From Halogranum amylolyticum (lineage in GTDB: Archaea; Halobacteriota; Halobacteria; Halobacteriales; Haloferacaceae), in the NCBI RefSeq assembly GCF_900110465.1, contig NZ_FODV01000005.1, positions 328,063 through 392,062 of the forward strand: a DNA stretch of 64,000 bases. Direction: 5' to 3'. The notes under the pieces were generated by a model, which saw only the letters and a list, made by a program, of their open reading frames with translations, had not been told where the DNA came from and did not search any database. Position 1 is the stretch's first letter; the number at the start of each line of letters is the position of its first letter. Positions 46,280 through 53,751 of this stretch are shown here, piece after piece. Position numbers and translations under genes: made by a program.

Positions 46280-47857
46280 CTACGCTCGTCTCACTCGCCA
46301 CTCGAACCGGAGCCACCCGAGGACGACGACGACGGAGACGTGCAACAGGAGGAAATCGAGTGTCGTCACCCACTGCGGCATCACCCATCGGGCGAGTTGG
46401 TAGTACTCCCTCCAGCGGTCTGAGAGCTGGCTCCCGAGTCCGGCGGCCGAGGCCCGTTCGCCAGCAGTGCCTGCGTCTGTGAGTGCATGCATCGGCGGAC
46501 CCGTCGGTTCGTCTCCGTATCGTAATCGCTCGACGTCGTAGACGCTGAAGCCGACGTCGTGCTCCCAGACGACGTCCCCGTCGGGTGTGACCTCGACCAG
46601 GCGGCCGCCGCCGCTGTCGGCGACGAGCGTGTTCCCGTTCGGCAGTCGGTCGGCGTCCCGCGGCCACGCGAGTTCGCCGTGGTACTCCCACGTCTTGAGC
46701 CAGCCGTCGGCCCGTTTCGAGTACTCCACGATGCGGTCGTTCTCGCTGTCGGCGACGAGGACCGTCGGGGGGTCCTCCGAGAGCAACACCGGGTTGTGCT
46801 GTTCGTGGAGGACGTCGTAGTCGTCCTCCCTCCCGAGGGTCCACACGACGTCCTTCGTCGAGCGATTGATCAGGAGGACGCGGTCGAACTCGCGGGGACT
46901 CACGAGGAACGCGCTTCCGTTTCGGACCGAATCGACGTCGTTCAGATGCGTGTAGTCGTTGTCGATCTCGTCGCCGGCCGTCAGTGGGAAGTGTTCGTCG
47001 AAGTAGTACGACCAGACGATTCGGTCGGCGTCAACGTCGTAGATGTAGAGCTGGTGGCCGACGACCGAGCGGTTCTGTCCGGCCCACCCCCGTTCTCGAA
47101 GTACCGCACGCCACGAAGACTGGAGTCGCTGTTGCAGTTTGTTGGCGACGACGTACCGTCCGTCACCGAGGTAGTCGACGTCGTGGGTGTCGGGGGGGAC
47201 GAGAAACGACTCGACGACCTCACCCGTTCGCCAGTTCATCACCACCGCTTTCCACGAGTAGCCGTCCTCGAAGCGACTTGCGTTCGCCTTGACGGTGAAC
47301 AGAATCGTTTCCTCGCCGATGGGGTCGACGTCGAAGTACTTCGTGTAATAAGAGGTGTGCTTCCAGACGAGCGCCTTCGATTCGGTGTCGATGGCGAATA
47401 CGCCGGCCGTCGCGCTGCCCTGTTCGTTCCCCTGGACGGTGTAGAACGTGATGTTCTCGCTCGGTGGCACGGATTCGGAGACCGACTGTCCGCTACCTGC
47501 CGTCAGGGCGCTCGTGGCGGCGGGGAGGACGAGGAGGACGACGACGACGAGGACCGAGAGCCTGACAGTCGGGGCGTCGTCACGGGACACCGTCCACTCG
47601 TCGTACGGGGTGGGTTCACCCGTCGGTCTCGAGACGACCCAGAGTACAGCGCCCCAACCGAGAACGGCGACCGTGACCGAGACTGGGTCATCGGAGACAA
47701 CGGCTCTGGCGGCCGCGACTCCCAACCCGAGTGAGACGACGACGACGTTCCCCAGCAGCGTGAGAGCAACGAACTGCCAGTGGAGCGGCCATCGGCCGAA
47801 GACGCGTCTCACCGTCGTCGCTCGTTCGACCGTCTGCCCGACGCGAGTCCGCGCCAC
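46280..47857 (-). CDS. Arylsulfotransferase-like (ASST) beta-propeller membrane protein
   Basis: 525 aa. Two or three N-terminal membrane helices (FVALTLLGNVVVVSLGLGVA and VLVVVVLLVLPAATSAL) precede a large extracellular beta-propeller, with one C-terminal helix. The propeller has repeated blades ending in patterns such as HQLYIYDVDADRIVWSY, LLINRSTKDVVWTLG and LPNGNTLVADSGGGRLVEV. HEQHNPVLL contains the His expected in ASST-like proteins. Whether it is a sulfotransferase is doubtful; haloarchaeal relatives carry this label by homology only. The start is a GTG overlapping the TAG stop of the upstream gene by one base (TAGTG), so they are coupled. Confidence 0.75.
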   Translation of the reverse strand: MARTRVGQTVERATTVRRVFGRWPLHWQFVALTLLGNVVVVSLGLGVAAARAVVSDDPVSVTVAVLGWGAVLWVVSRPTGEPTPYDEWTVSRDDAPTVRLSVLVVVVLLVLPAATSALTAGSGQSVSESVPPSENITFYTVQGNEQGSATAGVFAIDTESKALVWKHTSYYTKYFDVDPIGEETILFTVKANASRFEDGYSWKAVVMNWRTGEVVESFLVPPDTHDVDYLGDGRYVVANKLQQRLQSSWRAVLRERGWAGQNRSVVGHQLYIYDVDADRIVWSYYFDEHFPLTAGDEIDNDYTHLNDVDSVRNGSAFLVSPREFDRVLLINRSTKDVVWTLGREDDYDVLHEQHNPVLLSEDPPTVLVADSENDRIVEYSKRADGWLKTWEYHGELAWPRDADRLPNGNTLVADSGGGRLVEVTPDGDVVWEHDVGFSVYDVERLRYGDEPTGPPMHALTDAGTAGERASAAGLGSQLSDRWREYYQLARWVMPQWVTTLDFLLLHVSVVVVLGWLRFEWRVRRA

Positions 47858-49530
47858 TATGCATCGCCTCCCGAAGGGGGTGCCGTGTTTCGAACCGTCG
47901 GGTCGATTTCGACGACGACCAGTTCGTCGGTTCTGAACACGACGGTGCCGAGCGAGTCGAACCGTGTCTGTCGCCAGTTGTTCGGGACGACGACGTATCG
48001 GACGTCGTACTCCCTGATAATGGCTTTCGCGTCGGCGACGTTCTCGGGCGTCGCCCCGTGCCAGCGGAGGTCTTCGAGCGTCTGGAACGCCGCCGACTCT
48101 CGGCGTTCGTTCGGGCGATACGACCCGCCCGCTGGTGTTCTAGTGAGACCATTCTGGCCGGTCACCCCTTCCACCCACGAGACGACGTAGAACGGGCCGG
48201 CGACGGTTCCGCCGAACGGTTGTCGCTGGTCGACCCACTCGACGACGCGTCCTACGGAGTCGCCGTTCTTGATTTCGTAGTAGTCTCGCGCACCGTCGTA
48301 GTACCCGGTCGACCAGTAGAACCCCGGGACGACGACAAGCAACGCAAGTACGACGGCGGCTGTCCGTCGAGCAACGACCGACCCCTCACGGTCGGTCACG
48401 AAGCGACCCGCCGTCCACGCGAGAACCCCGACGGTGACGGCTGCGCCGATTGCAATCGGCGGCGCGAGATAGAACGCGACCCGCGCCAGTTCCGTACTCA
48501 CACCCGGGAGATTCGACACGACGGCGGCCATCATCAGCGGGCCGAGGAGCCACCCGAGAACCACCGCGCCGACACCCGCTCCGGTGAGAGTCGCTTCGCG
48601 GCGAGCGGAGTCCTCTCGGCGGTCCGTCTGCGGGTCGAACACGCCCTCTATCCTCTCGTTGGTGTACAGAGCGTACCCCACGAGCGGGGCGAGGACCACG
48701 AGGGCGAGCCCCATCGCTTCGAGCACGGGGTCACGGCCGAGTTTCTGCAGCAAGACGGCGAAGTCGTGGCCGCCGGCCGTGGCGGTGTACAGCGAGAAGA
48801 TGTGCCACTGACTCGCGAGATAGCCGAGGAAAAAAAGCGAAGGGAGCGTCACGTCGACGAGCGTCTCGACGACCGGTCGCCAGCGTGCACGCAAGACGGC
48901 GAGGCCGACTGCGGCGGTACCGAGCGTGGCAGGATAGACCGGCGAACTCGGAGGATGAGCCAACAGTCCGAGCAGGAACAGGAGCGCGAACGTCACCCGG
49001 TCGGCGCGGCGACCAGTTCGCCGCGCACGGACCAGCGCGCCCACACTGAGCGTCAGGAACCCGACCGAGACGAGTTGCGGAACCCCACCGAACGCGAGGA
49101 GGTCGAAAAAGAGCGACTGCCCGAGGCTGACGAACGCGAACGCGAGGACTGCGACCTGCGCGGAGAACAGCTCGCGGGCCGTGACGTAGACGGTCAACGT
49201 TGTCCACAGGAACGCGGTTATCGCCCACACCTTCGCGGCTAACACGGCCGACCCGAACACCAACAACAGAAGCGACAACGGCACGATTGCGACCGGATGA
49301 GTCGCAAACTGACCCACACTCTCCGATGGCGGGACAGCCCATCCGGCGAAGTAGCGCGCTCGGACCAGCCAGTGTTTCGCATCGTTGGGCGGGAACCACC
49401 GGCCGAACACGGCGGTCGTGACGACCCAGAGATTGGCGACTGTTATCACCGCGACGAGAACGGCTTCGACGACCCGGCTGTCGACCGCGTGCAGCGAGAG
49501 TCCGGAATCGCCGAAGCGGCCCGTACTCAT
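47857..49530 (-). CDS. Polytopic membrane protein, possible GT-C-type glycosyltransferase
   Basis: 557 aa with about 11 hydrophobic spans. The first luminal loop has FGRWFPPNDAKHWLVRARYF, with acidic/basic residues where GT-C glycosyltransferases bind dolichol-phosphate sugars. The C-terminal 130 residues form an extracellular soluble domain (YYDGARDYYEIKNGDSVGRV onward). Overall shape resembles the PMT/GT39-like haloarchaeal proteins, but the catalytic DD/DE signature is not certain. The ATG at 49530 (MSTGRFGDSG) gives a normal first helix. Coupled to the ASST-like gene, suggesting a joint role in surface glycan or lipid modification. Confidence 0.6.
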   Translation of the reverse strand: MSTGRFGDSGLSLHAVDSRVVEAVLVAVITVANLWVVTTAVFGRWFPPNDAKHWLVRARYFAGWAVPPSESVGQFATHPVAIVPLSLLLLVFGSAVLAAKVWAITAFLWTTLTVYVTARELFSAQVAVLAFAFVSLGQSLFFDLLAFGGVPQLVSVGFLTLSVGALVRARRTGRRADRVTFALLFLLGLLAHPPSSPVYPATLGTAAVGLAVLRARWRPVVETLVDVTLPSLFFLGYLASQWHIFSLYTATAGGHDFAVLLQKLGRDPVLEAMGLALVVLAPLVGYALYTNERIEGVFDPQTDRREDSARREATLTGAGVGAVVLGWLLGPLMMAAVVSNLPGVSTELARVAFYLAPPIAIGAAVTVGVLAWTAGRFVTDREGSVVARRTAAVVLALLVVVPGFYWSTGYYDGARDYYEIKNGDSVGRVVEWVDQRQPFGGTVAGPFYVVSWVEGVTGQNGLTRTPAGGSYRPNERRESAAFQTLEDLRWHGATPENVADAKAIIREYDVRYVVVPNNWRQTRFDSLGTVVFRTDELVVVEIDPTVRNTAPPSGGDA

Positions 49531-49758
49531 CCGCCGCACCCCCGGGGTCGGAGAGTGCTCGACTGTCGGGGCCGGGTTGGGCGGCACCCGTGGCTACCGT
49601 CTACGTCGGGATGCAGTCTCGGAGCGGGCATTCGGGAAGAGTACATCCGCGACTCATATCAACGATGTTTGAGGTTCGAGAGAGTTACTCGAACAGTTAT
49701 CTATCGAGGCGGGACTGTCACAACAGGACGAAAACAGCTCGCGCCGCGTCAGTCTCGA

Positions 49759-50118
49759 TTACTGCCCGAGCACCGGCGCTTTCAGCGCGGCCACCTCGGA
49801 CATGATGGCTTCGACGTTCTCCTCGCCGACGCCGTTCGTCCGTAGCGCTTCTTCGAGATACGTCGCGACCGCGTCGAAGTCCTCCTCGGCGATGTCGAGG
49901 TGGTCGTGGGCCTCGCGCATGTCCCGACCGGAGTAGTCGACCGGGCCGCCGGCGACGGCGCTGATGAACTGTATCTGGTGCGCCCGCAGCTCGGTCATGT
50001 CGTACGGTTCGAAGTAGCCGACGAGGTCGTCGTCCGAGAGCACGCGGTCGTAGAAGTCGTCGACGACCGCCTCGACCGCTGCCTGTCCGCCGATCTCGTT
50101 GTAGACTGTCTGAGCCAT
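49759..50118 (-). CDS. Truncated haemoglobin (group I type)
   Basis: 119-aa 2/2 globin. B10 Tyr23 is in DDFYDRVLSDDDL, and the proximal F8 His71 is in DMREAHDHLDI. LVGYFEPYDMTELRAHQIQF is the typical helix B-E text of this family. It binds O2 or NO and commonly works as NO dioxygenase or sensor. The minus-strand promoter shows TTAAATAA (about 50179-50186) and a 13-bp palindrome just upstream. The gene lies downstream of an oxygen-type HTH-10 regulator on the same strand. ATG at 50118 chosen; a start 45 nt upstream lacks family sequence. Confidence 0.9.
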   Translation of the reverse strand: MAQTVYNEIGGQAAVEAVVDDFYDRVLSDDDLVGYFEPYDMTELRAHQIQFISAVAGGPVDYSGRDMREAHDHLDIAEEDFDAVATYLEEALRTNGVGEENVEAIMSEVAALKAPVLGQ

Positions 50119-50178
50119 CGATGTAGTTCTACGTCGGGCGGACAGCCGGATAGCAGCTCTCACTAATATGAATGGGTT

Positions 50179-50188
50179 TATTTAAGTG
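50179..50188 (-). promoter_or_regulatory. TATA element for the haemoglobin gene
   Basis: On the minus strand ACTTAAATAA-type sequence (plus strand TTATTTAAGT). It predicts initiation around 50155, leaving a leader of roughly 35 nt before the ATG at 50118. Confidence 0.55.
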
Positions 50189-50192
50189 GTTC

Positions 50193-50205
50193 ATTGTGTG
50201 ACAAT
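50193..50205. promoter_or_regulatory. Palindromic operator upstream of the haemoglobin TATA box
   Basis: ATTGT-GTG-ACAAT, a perfect palindrome a few bases upstream of the BRE/TATA element of the haemoglobin promoter. This is the usual place for a haloarchaeal activator. The adjacent HTH-10 regulator is the natural candidate, though its true motif is unknown. Confidence 0.5.
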
Positions 50206-50224
50206 ATCTAACACGAACGCGCGT

Positions 50225-50878
50225 TCACACGGCGAGCAGTTGGTCCAGCAGTTTCTGTTGGCTGACCGCCAGATGTTCGCTGAACGTCGGCACCGAGATG
50301 TCGAGACGGTCGGCGACGTCGGCGGAGGTTGCCTCCTTCGGTTGAGCGAAGTAGCCCATCTCGTGGGCCGTCTGGAGCACCTCGTACTGCCGGTCGGTGA
50401 ACTCGGTGCGGTCGACGACGAGCAGCGACTGCCGGTCGTCGGCCGTCGAACGGGTCAACCGACGGACGGTGACCGTCTCGCAGCACGACCGCAGGTCGGT
50501 GACGACCGTCTGGAGCGTCTCGATGTCCGGAGCGATGAAGGAGACGACGACCGTCCCCGAGTCGGCGTAGACGTTCCGAATCGGACAGCCGTGACTCGGA
50601 AGTCGCCCACAGGGGCAGTCGTCGCCGTCGGTCGTATAACGGTAGACGGAGTCGGTGCCGTCGGAGAAGACCACGTCCGCGACGTCGGCGGCGGGGTGCT
50701 CGTCTGTGTCGGCGGCGTCGGTGTCGGAGAGCGTGAACTCGCCGACGACGGAGCTCCCGTCGGCGGTCGCCTGTCGACTGGTGACGATCGAGTCGAGTTC
50801 GGCCTGTTCGCTCAGCGACGAGACGGGACAGCCGGAAACACCGCCGACTTCGAGTTGGACGTGGATACCGCGCTCCAT
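50225..50878 (-). CDS. HTH-10 regulator with CxC-x7-C motif, NarO/DmsR-like
   Basis: 217 aa. The N-terminal sensor part contains Cys17, then Cys88-x-Cys90-x7-Cys98 (DDCPCGRLPSHGC). This is the C-Xn-CxC-x7-C pattern described for haloarchaeal NarO/DmsR, which control nitrate and DMSO respiration and may hold an Fe-S cluster or react with oxygen. The C-terminal HTH-10 has FTDRQYEVLQTAHEMGYFAQ and then TSADVADRLDISVPTFSEHL. A CTTATAC box about 28 nt upstream indicates a leaderless mRNA. No nitrate or DMSO reductase genes are in the window; the downstream globin suggests a redox/NO response. Confidence 0.88.
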   Translation of the reverse strand: MERGIHVQLEVGGVSGCPVSSLSEQAELDSIVTSRQATADGSSVVGEFTLSDTDAADTDEHPAADVADVVFSDGTDSVYRYTTDGDDCPCGRLPSHGCPIRNVYADSGTVVVSFIAPDIETLQTVVTDLRSCCETVTVRRLTRSTADDRQSLLVVDRTEFTDRQYEVLQTAHEMGYFAQPKEATSADVADRLDISVPTFSEHLAVSQQKLLDQLLAV

Positions 50879-50953
50879 ACGGGCCGTTACGGGTCAAGGC
50901 GTATAAGCGTCGACGTCTCCGTCGCACCGCGGTAGCTCCCGACGTCGGTCGTC

Positions 50954-51862
50954 TCAGAGGATCCGCTTGCCGAGCGCGCTCGCGGCGAGTTCCGTCGCCA
51001 ACTCCGCGGTCTCGTTGTGCTGGTCGAGGATAGGGTTCACCTCGACGAGTTCGAGCGAGCGAAGCATACCGGACGTGGCGACCTGCTCCAGCGCGGAGTG
51101 GGCCTCGCGGTAGGACGCGCCGCCGCGGACGGGCGTACCGACGCCCGGTGCCTCGTTGGGATCGAGCCAGTCGAGGTCGAAGCTGACGTGGACGCCGTCG
51201 GTGTCGTCGCCGGCGACGGTGAGAGCCTCGTCGACGACGTCGGTGATCCCCCGTTCATCGACGTCGGACATCGTGTAAGCGGTCACCGCCGACTCGCGGA
51301 TGACCGTCCGTTCGGTGTCGTCGAGGTCGCGCAGTCCGACGAGCGCGACGTTCTCCGGCTTCAGTCCGCGGGCGTTCGCCCACTCGACGCCCTCGAAGTC
51401 GCCGACGCCGAGGACTGCGGCGAGCGGCATCCCGTGGACGTTGCCGGACGGGGAAGTGGTGGGCGTGTTGAAGTCGCCGTGGGCGTCGAACCAGACGACG
51501 CCGACGTCGGCGTCTCGGGCAGACCCACCCACCGATCCGATGGCGACGGAGTGGTCGCCGCCGAGGACGACCGGCGTCACGTCGTCTGCGAGCGCCGTGG
51601 CGACTGCATCGGAGAGGAGCGTGCTCACCTCCTCGACCTCGCGGACGAACTTCGCCGTCCCCTCCGAGGGTTCGACGGCGTCCGGGTCGCGTTCGTCTGC
51701 CAGCGGGACGGCGAGGTCGCCGGCGTCTTCGACGTCGATCCCCGCGCTCCTCAACTCCGCTGCGAGTCCGGCGTAGCGGATGGCGGACGGTCCCATGTCG
51801 ACGCCACGTCGGTTCGCGCCGTAGTCTGTCGGTGCACCGATGATGCGGGCAGTTCGGGTCAT
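50954..51862 (-). CDS. rocF: Arginase
   Basis: 302-aa ureohydrolase splitting L-arginine into ornithine and urea. Mn-binding motifs: VVLGGDHSVAIG, VWFDAHGDFNTP and VSFDLDWLDPNEAPG (DxDxxDP). SPSGNVHGMPLAAVLG is the Ser-Asn-His loop that reads the substrate in arginases, and the terminal LVEVNPILDQHNETAELA is family-typical. It could be agmatinase or formimidoylglutamase, but SxxSGNxHGMP with this ending favours arginase. Start at 51862 (MTRTARIIGAPTDYGANR). The palindrome at 51955-51972 lies upstream. Confidence 0.92.
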   Translation of the reverse strand: MTRTARIIGAPTDYGANRRGVDMGPSAIRYAGLAAELRSAGIDVEDAGDLAVPLADERDPDAVEPSEGTAKFVREVEEVSTLLSDAVATALADDVTPVVLGGDHSVAIGSVGGSARDADVGVVWFDAHGDFNTPTTSPSGNVHGMPLAAVLGVGDFEGVEWANARGLKPENVALVGLRDLDDTERTVIRESAVTAYTMSDVDERGITDVVDEALTVAGDDTDGVHVSFDLDWLDPNEAPGVGTPVRGGASYREAHSALEQVATSGMLRSLELVEVNPILDQHNETAELATELAASALGKRIL

Positions 51863-51954
51863 GGTCGACTCTCGGACCGGCCGACACTTAGCGCGTGTGG
51901 TCGACCGAAACGGTGTGGACGGCCGCCGAAAGTAGACTTCTGTCACGACTTAGG

Positions 51955-51972
51955 TCACACATCGTTGTGTGA
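51955..51972. promoter_or_regulatory. 18-bp perfect palindrome upstream of arginase
   Basis: TCACACATCGTTGTGTGA has perfect 7-bp arms around TCGT. It lies 93 nt upstream of the arginase ATG and at the edge of the decayed membrane gene. Candidate operator for nitrogen- or arginine-responsive control; no binding protein can be assigned. Confidence 0.45.
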
Positions 51973-52327
51973 GCTAACACACACGAGACGTCGACTCCGC
52001 AACGGGCGGTCGTCTGGCTGGTCGGCGTCGTCGTCACCGGTCACGTGGTCGACGGCCCAACCGAGTACGAACTGCGACAGTTGAGCCGGACGCGGTCGCC
52101 GCGTCGCTCGTCGCGTTCGGAGCGTGGATGGCGCTGTTCGGGTGGGTCGGGATCGTCACAAGGAGGTCCGGACGGCGGTTCTCACCTGCGTCGGGACGAC
52201 CGTCGGCATCGCGGGTCTCCCGTTCGTGGTGCAGGCGTGTGCCGCCTATCGTCTACGCTACGTCGAGGACGTGTCTCGGCACAACACGGTCACCGATCCC
52301 GCCGGCAACGACGCTCGGACGCGGTCG
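51973..52327 (+). pseudogene. Decayed small membrane-protein gene (frameshifted)
   Basis: No intact ORF, but three consecutive fragments in different frames read like one membrane protein. The first is VVWLVGVVVTGHVVDGPTEY with ELRQLSRT (from about 51973). After a shift near 52088 comes AVAASLVAFGAWMALFGWVG. After another shift near 52160 comes TAVLTCVGTTVGIAGLPFVV with AYRLRYVEDV. Hydrophobic spans are evenly spaced as in a 3-4-helix protein of about 115 aa. Overlaps the 3' end of the opposite DUF389 gene. Sequencing errors could also explain the shifts. Confidence 0.45.
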
Positions 52328-53641
52328 TAGTTCGTCGGCGTTCGTCTCCGACTGTCGCTCCTCCGTCTGGTACTCGAGGAACCGAACGTTCACCGTCACC
52401 TCCCGCCCGCTTCTGGCGCTGATGCTGCGTTCGATAGCCTCTGCGAGCAGCGGGTAGTCGTCGTCGGACGACCGTGCGACCGTGACCGTCACCGACTCGA
52501 CGCGGCCGAGGGCGTTCATGTCGTTGTACTCCGCTTGCACGCTCATGAGTTCGAGGCTGTCGTAAGTCGGGCCGTCGACGACGGCCTCGACGTCCTCTTT
52601 TACCTGGTGTTCGAACACGATGTACTGTGCCGTCGCCCCCACCGTCGCCGCGAGGACGACGGCGAACACGAGGACGAGGACGGCGTACACACCGGTTCGG
52701 ACGCTGGGCTGGAAGTTCGTCCAACTGTCACGGACGAGTGACGACCGGTAGCCGAGACCCACGAGCGCGAGATACGCAGTGAGGTTGATGAACACGATGT
52801 TCATCGCGAGCAGGACGACCGCCCCGAACGTCACGAGTGCGTCGCCCCACACGACGCCGATGGCGGCGGTCGCGACCGACGGGACGATGGCGGCCGCGAT
52901 TGCGACGCCGGCGATGGAGACCGGGAGGTCGGTCGCCAGCGCGAGCGCACCCGCCGCACCGGCACAGACTGCGATCGTCAGCGCGAGGAGGTTCGGCGTG
53001 AGGAACAGCCCGATCTGTTCGATACGGCCGATGGCGACGCCGGAGGGGACGAAGGAGGTCTGTCTGAGTCCGGCCGTCACGGCGAGCGCACTGACGAAGC
53101 CGACGATCAGTCCGAGCAGTTGGGAGTTGACGCTCTGGACGAGCATCCGCCGGTCGTCGATGACGGCACCGACGCTCGCCGAGAGCGACGACCCGGCGAA
53201 GGGAGCGATGACCATCGCGCCGACGATGATTATCGCGGAGTCCAACAGCAGTCCCGCGGTCGCGACGACCGCACTCAGTGCGGCCAACGCGACGTACGTC
53301 GGACGGTTGGGCTGGAGATCGAGCGCCCGCTCTCTGATCTCGGGGTGAGAGACACCGGCGTCTCCCTTCGGCCCCTCGACGAACCGGTCGGCCAACTGTT
53401 GGTTCACCTCGCGTGGACTCGTCGCGTCCGTCACGACGGTGTACGCGTCGTCGCCCAACCCGGCGTCGTCGAGATGCGCCAGCAGCCCGTCCGAAGCACC
53501 GTCGGGCACCGGAATCTGGACGATCGTCGTGTTGAGATCCGTCGCCTCGTCGACGACGACGTACTCCGCGTCGAGCGCATCGAGCGCGTCCAGGATCGCC
53601 TGGCGATTCGCGTCGGTCACTCGCAGTTGGACGAGTCGCAC
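52253..53641 (-). CDS. DUF389/TIGR00341-family membrane protein
   Basis: 462 aa. The N-terminal 100 residues are a soluble ferredoxin-like/ACT-like domain (MRLVQLRVTDANRQAILDAL). They are followed by the DUF389 membrane core of about 6-8 helices with the signature LLLDSAIIIVGAMVIAPFAG and AVCAGAAGALALATDLPVSI. A final soluble domain of about 120 residues ends in a poorly conserved tail. Function of the family is unknown; the fold suggests a transporter or channel. Head-to-head with a paralogue 110 nt away. The last 75 bases overlap the decayed gene opposite. Confidence 0.88.
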   Translation of the reverse strand: MRLVQLRVTDANRQAILDALDALDAEYVVVDEATDLNTTIVQIPVPDGASDGLLAHLDDAGLGDDAYTVVTDATSPREVNQQLADRFVEGPKGDAGVSHPEIRERALDLQPNRPTYVALAALSAVVATAGLLLDSAIIIVGAMVIAPFAGSSLSASVGAVIDDRRMLVQSVNSQLLGLIVGFVSALAVTAGLRQTSFVPSGVAIGRIEQIGLFLTPNLLALTIAVCAGAAGALALATDLPVSIAGVAIAAAIVPSVATAAIGVVWGDALVTFGAVVLLAMNIVFINLTAYLALVGLGYRSSLVRDSWTNFQPSVRTGVYAVLVLVFAVVLAATVGATAQYIVFEHQVKEDVEAVVDGPTYDSLELMSVQAEYNDMNALGRVESVTVTVARSSDDDYPLLAEAIERSISARSGREVTVNVRFLEYQTEERQSETNADELRPRPSVVAGGIGDRVVPRHVLDVA

Positions 53642-53751
53642 GTGTCACACGTCGCTGACGGGACGCATCAGCGTTCGGGCCGTCTCGCTTTCCGGGTCGG
53701 GCAGCGACCAGCCGCCACATCCAAGCATCCCCGCGGTGTCGAGTGTAGACG

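Noticed and set aside
52045..52422. Plus-strand open frames downstream of the decayed gene (125 and 109 codons)
   Set aside because: They change from hydrophobic to Arg/Ser low-complexity text and run antisense into the well-supported DUF389 gene; better explained as a frameshifted remnant.
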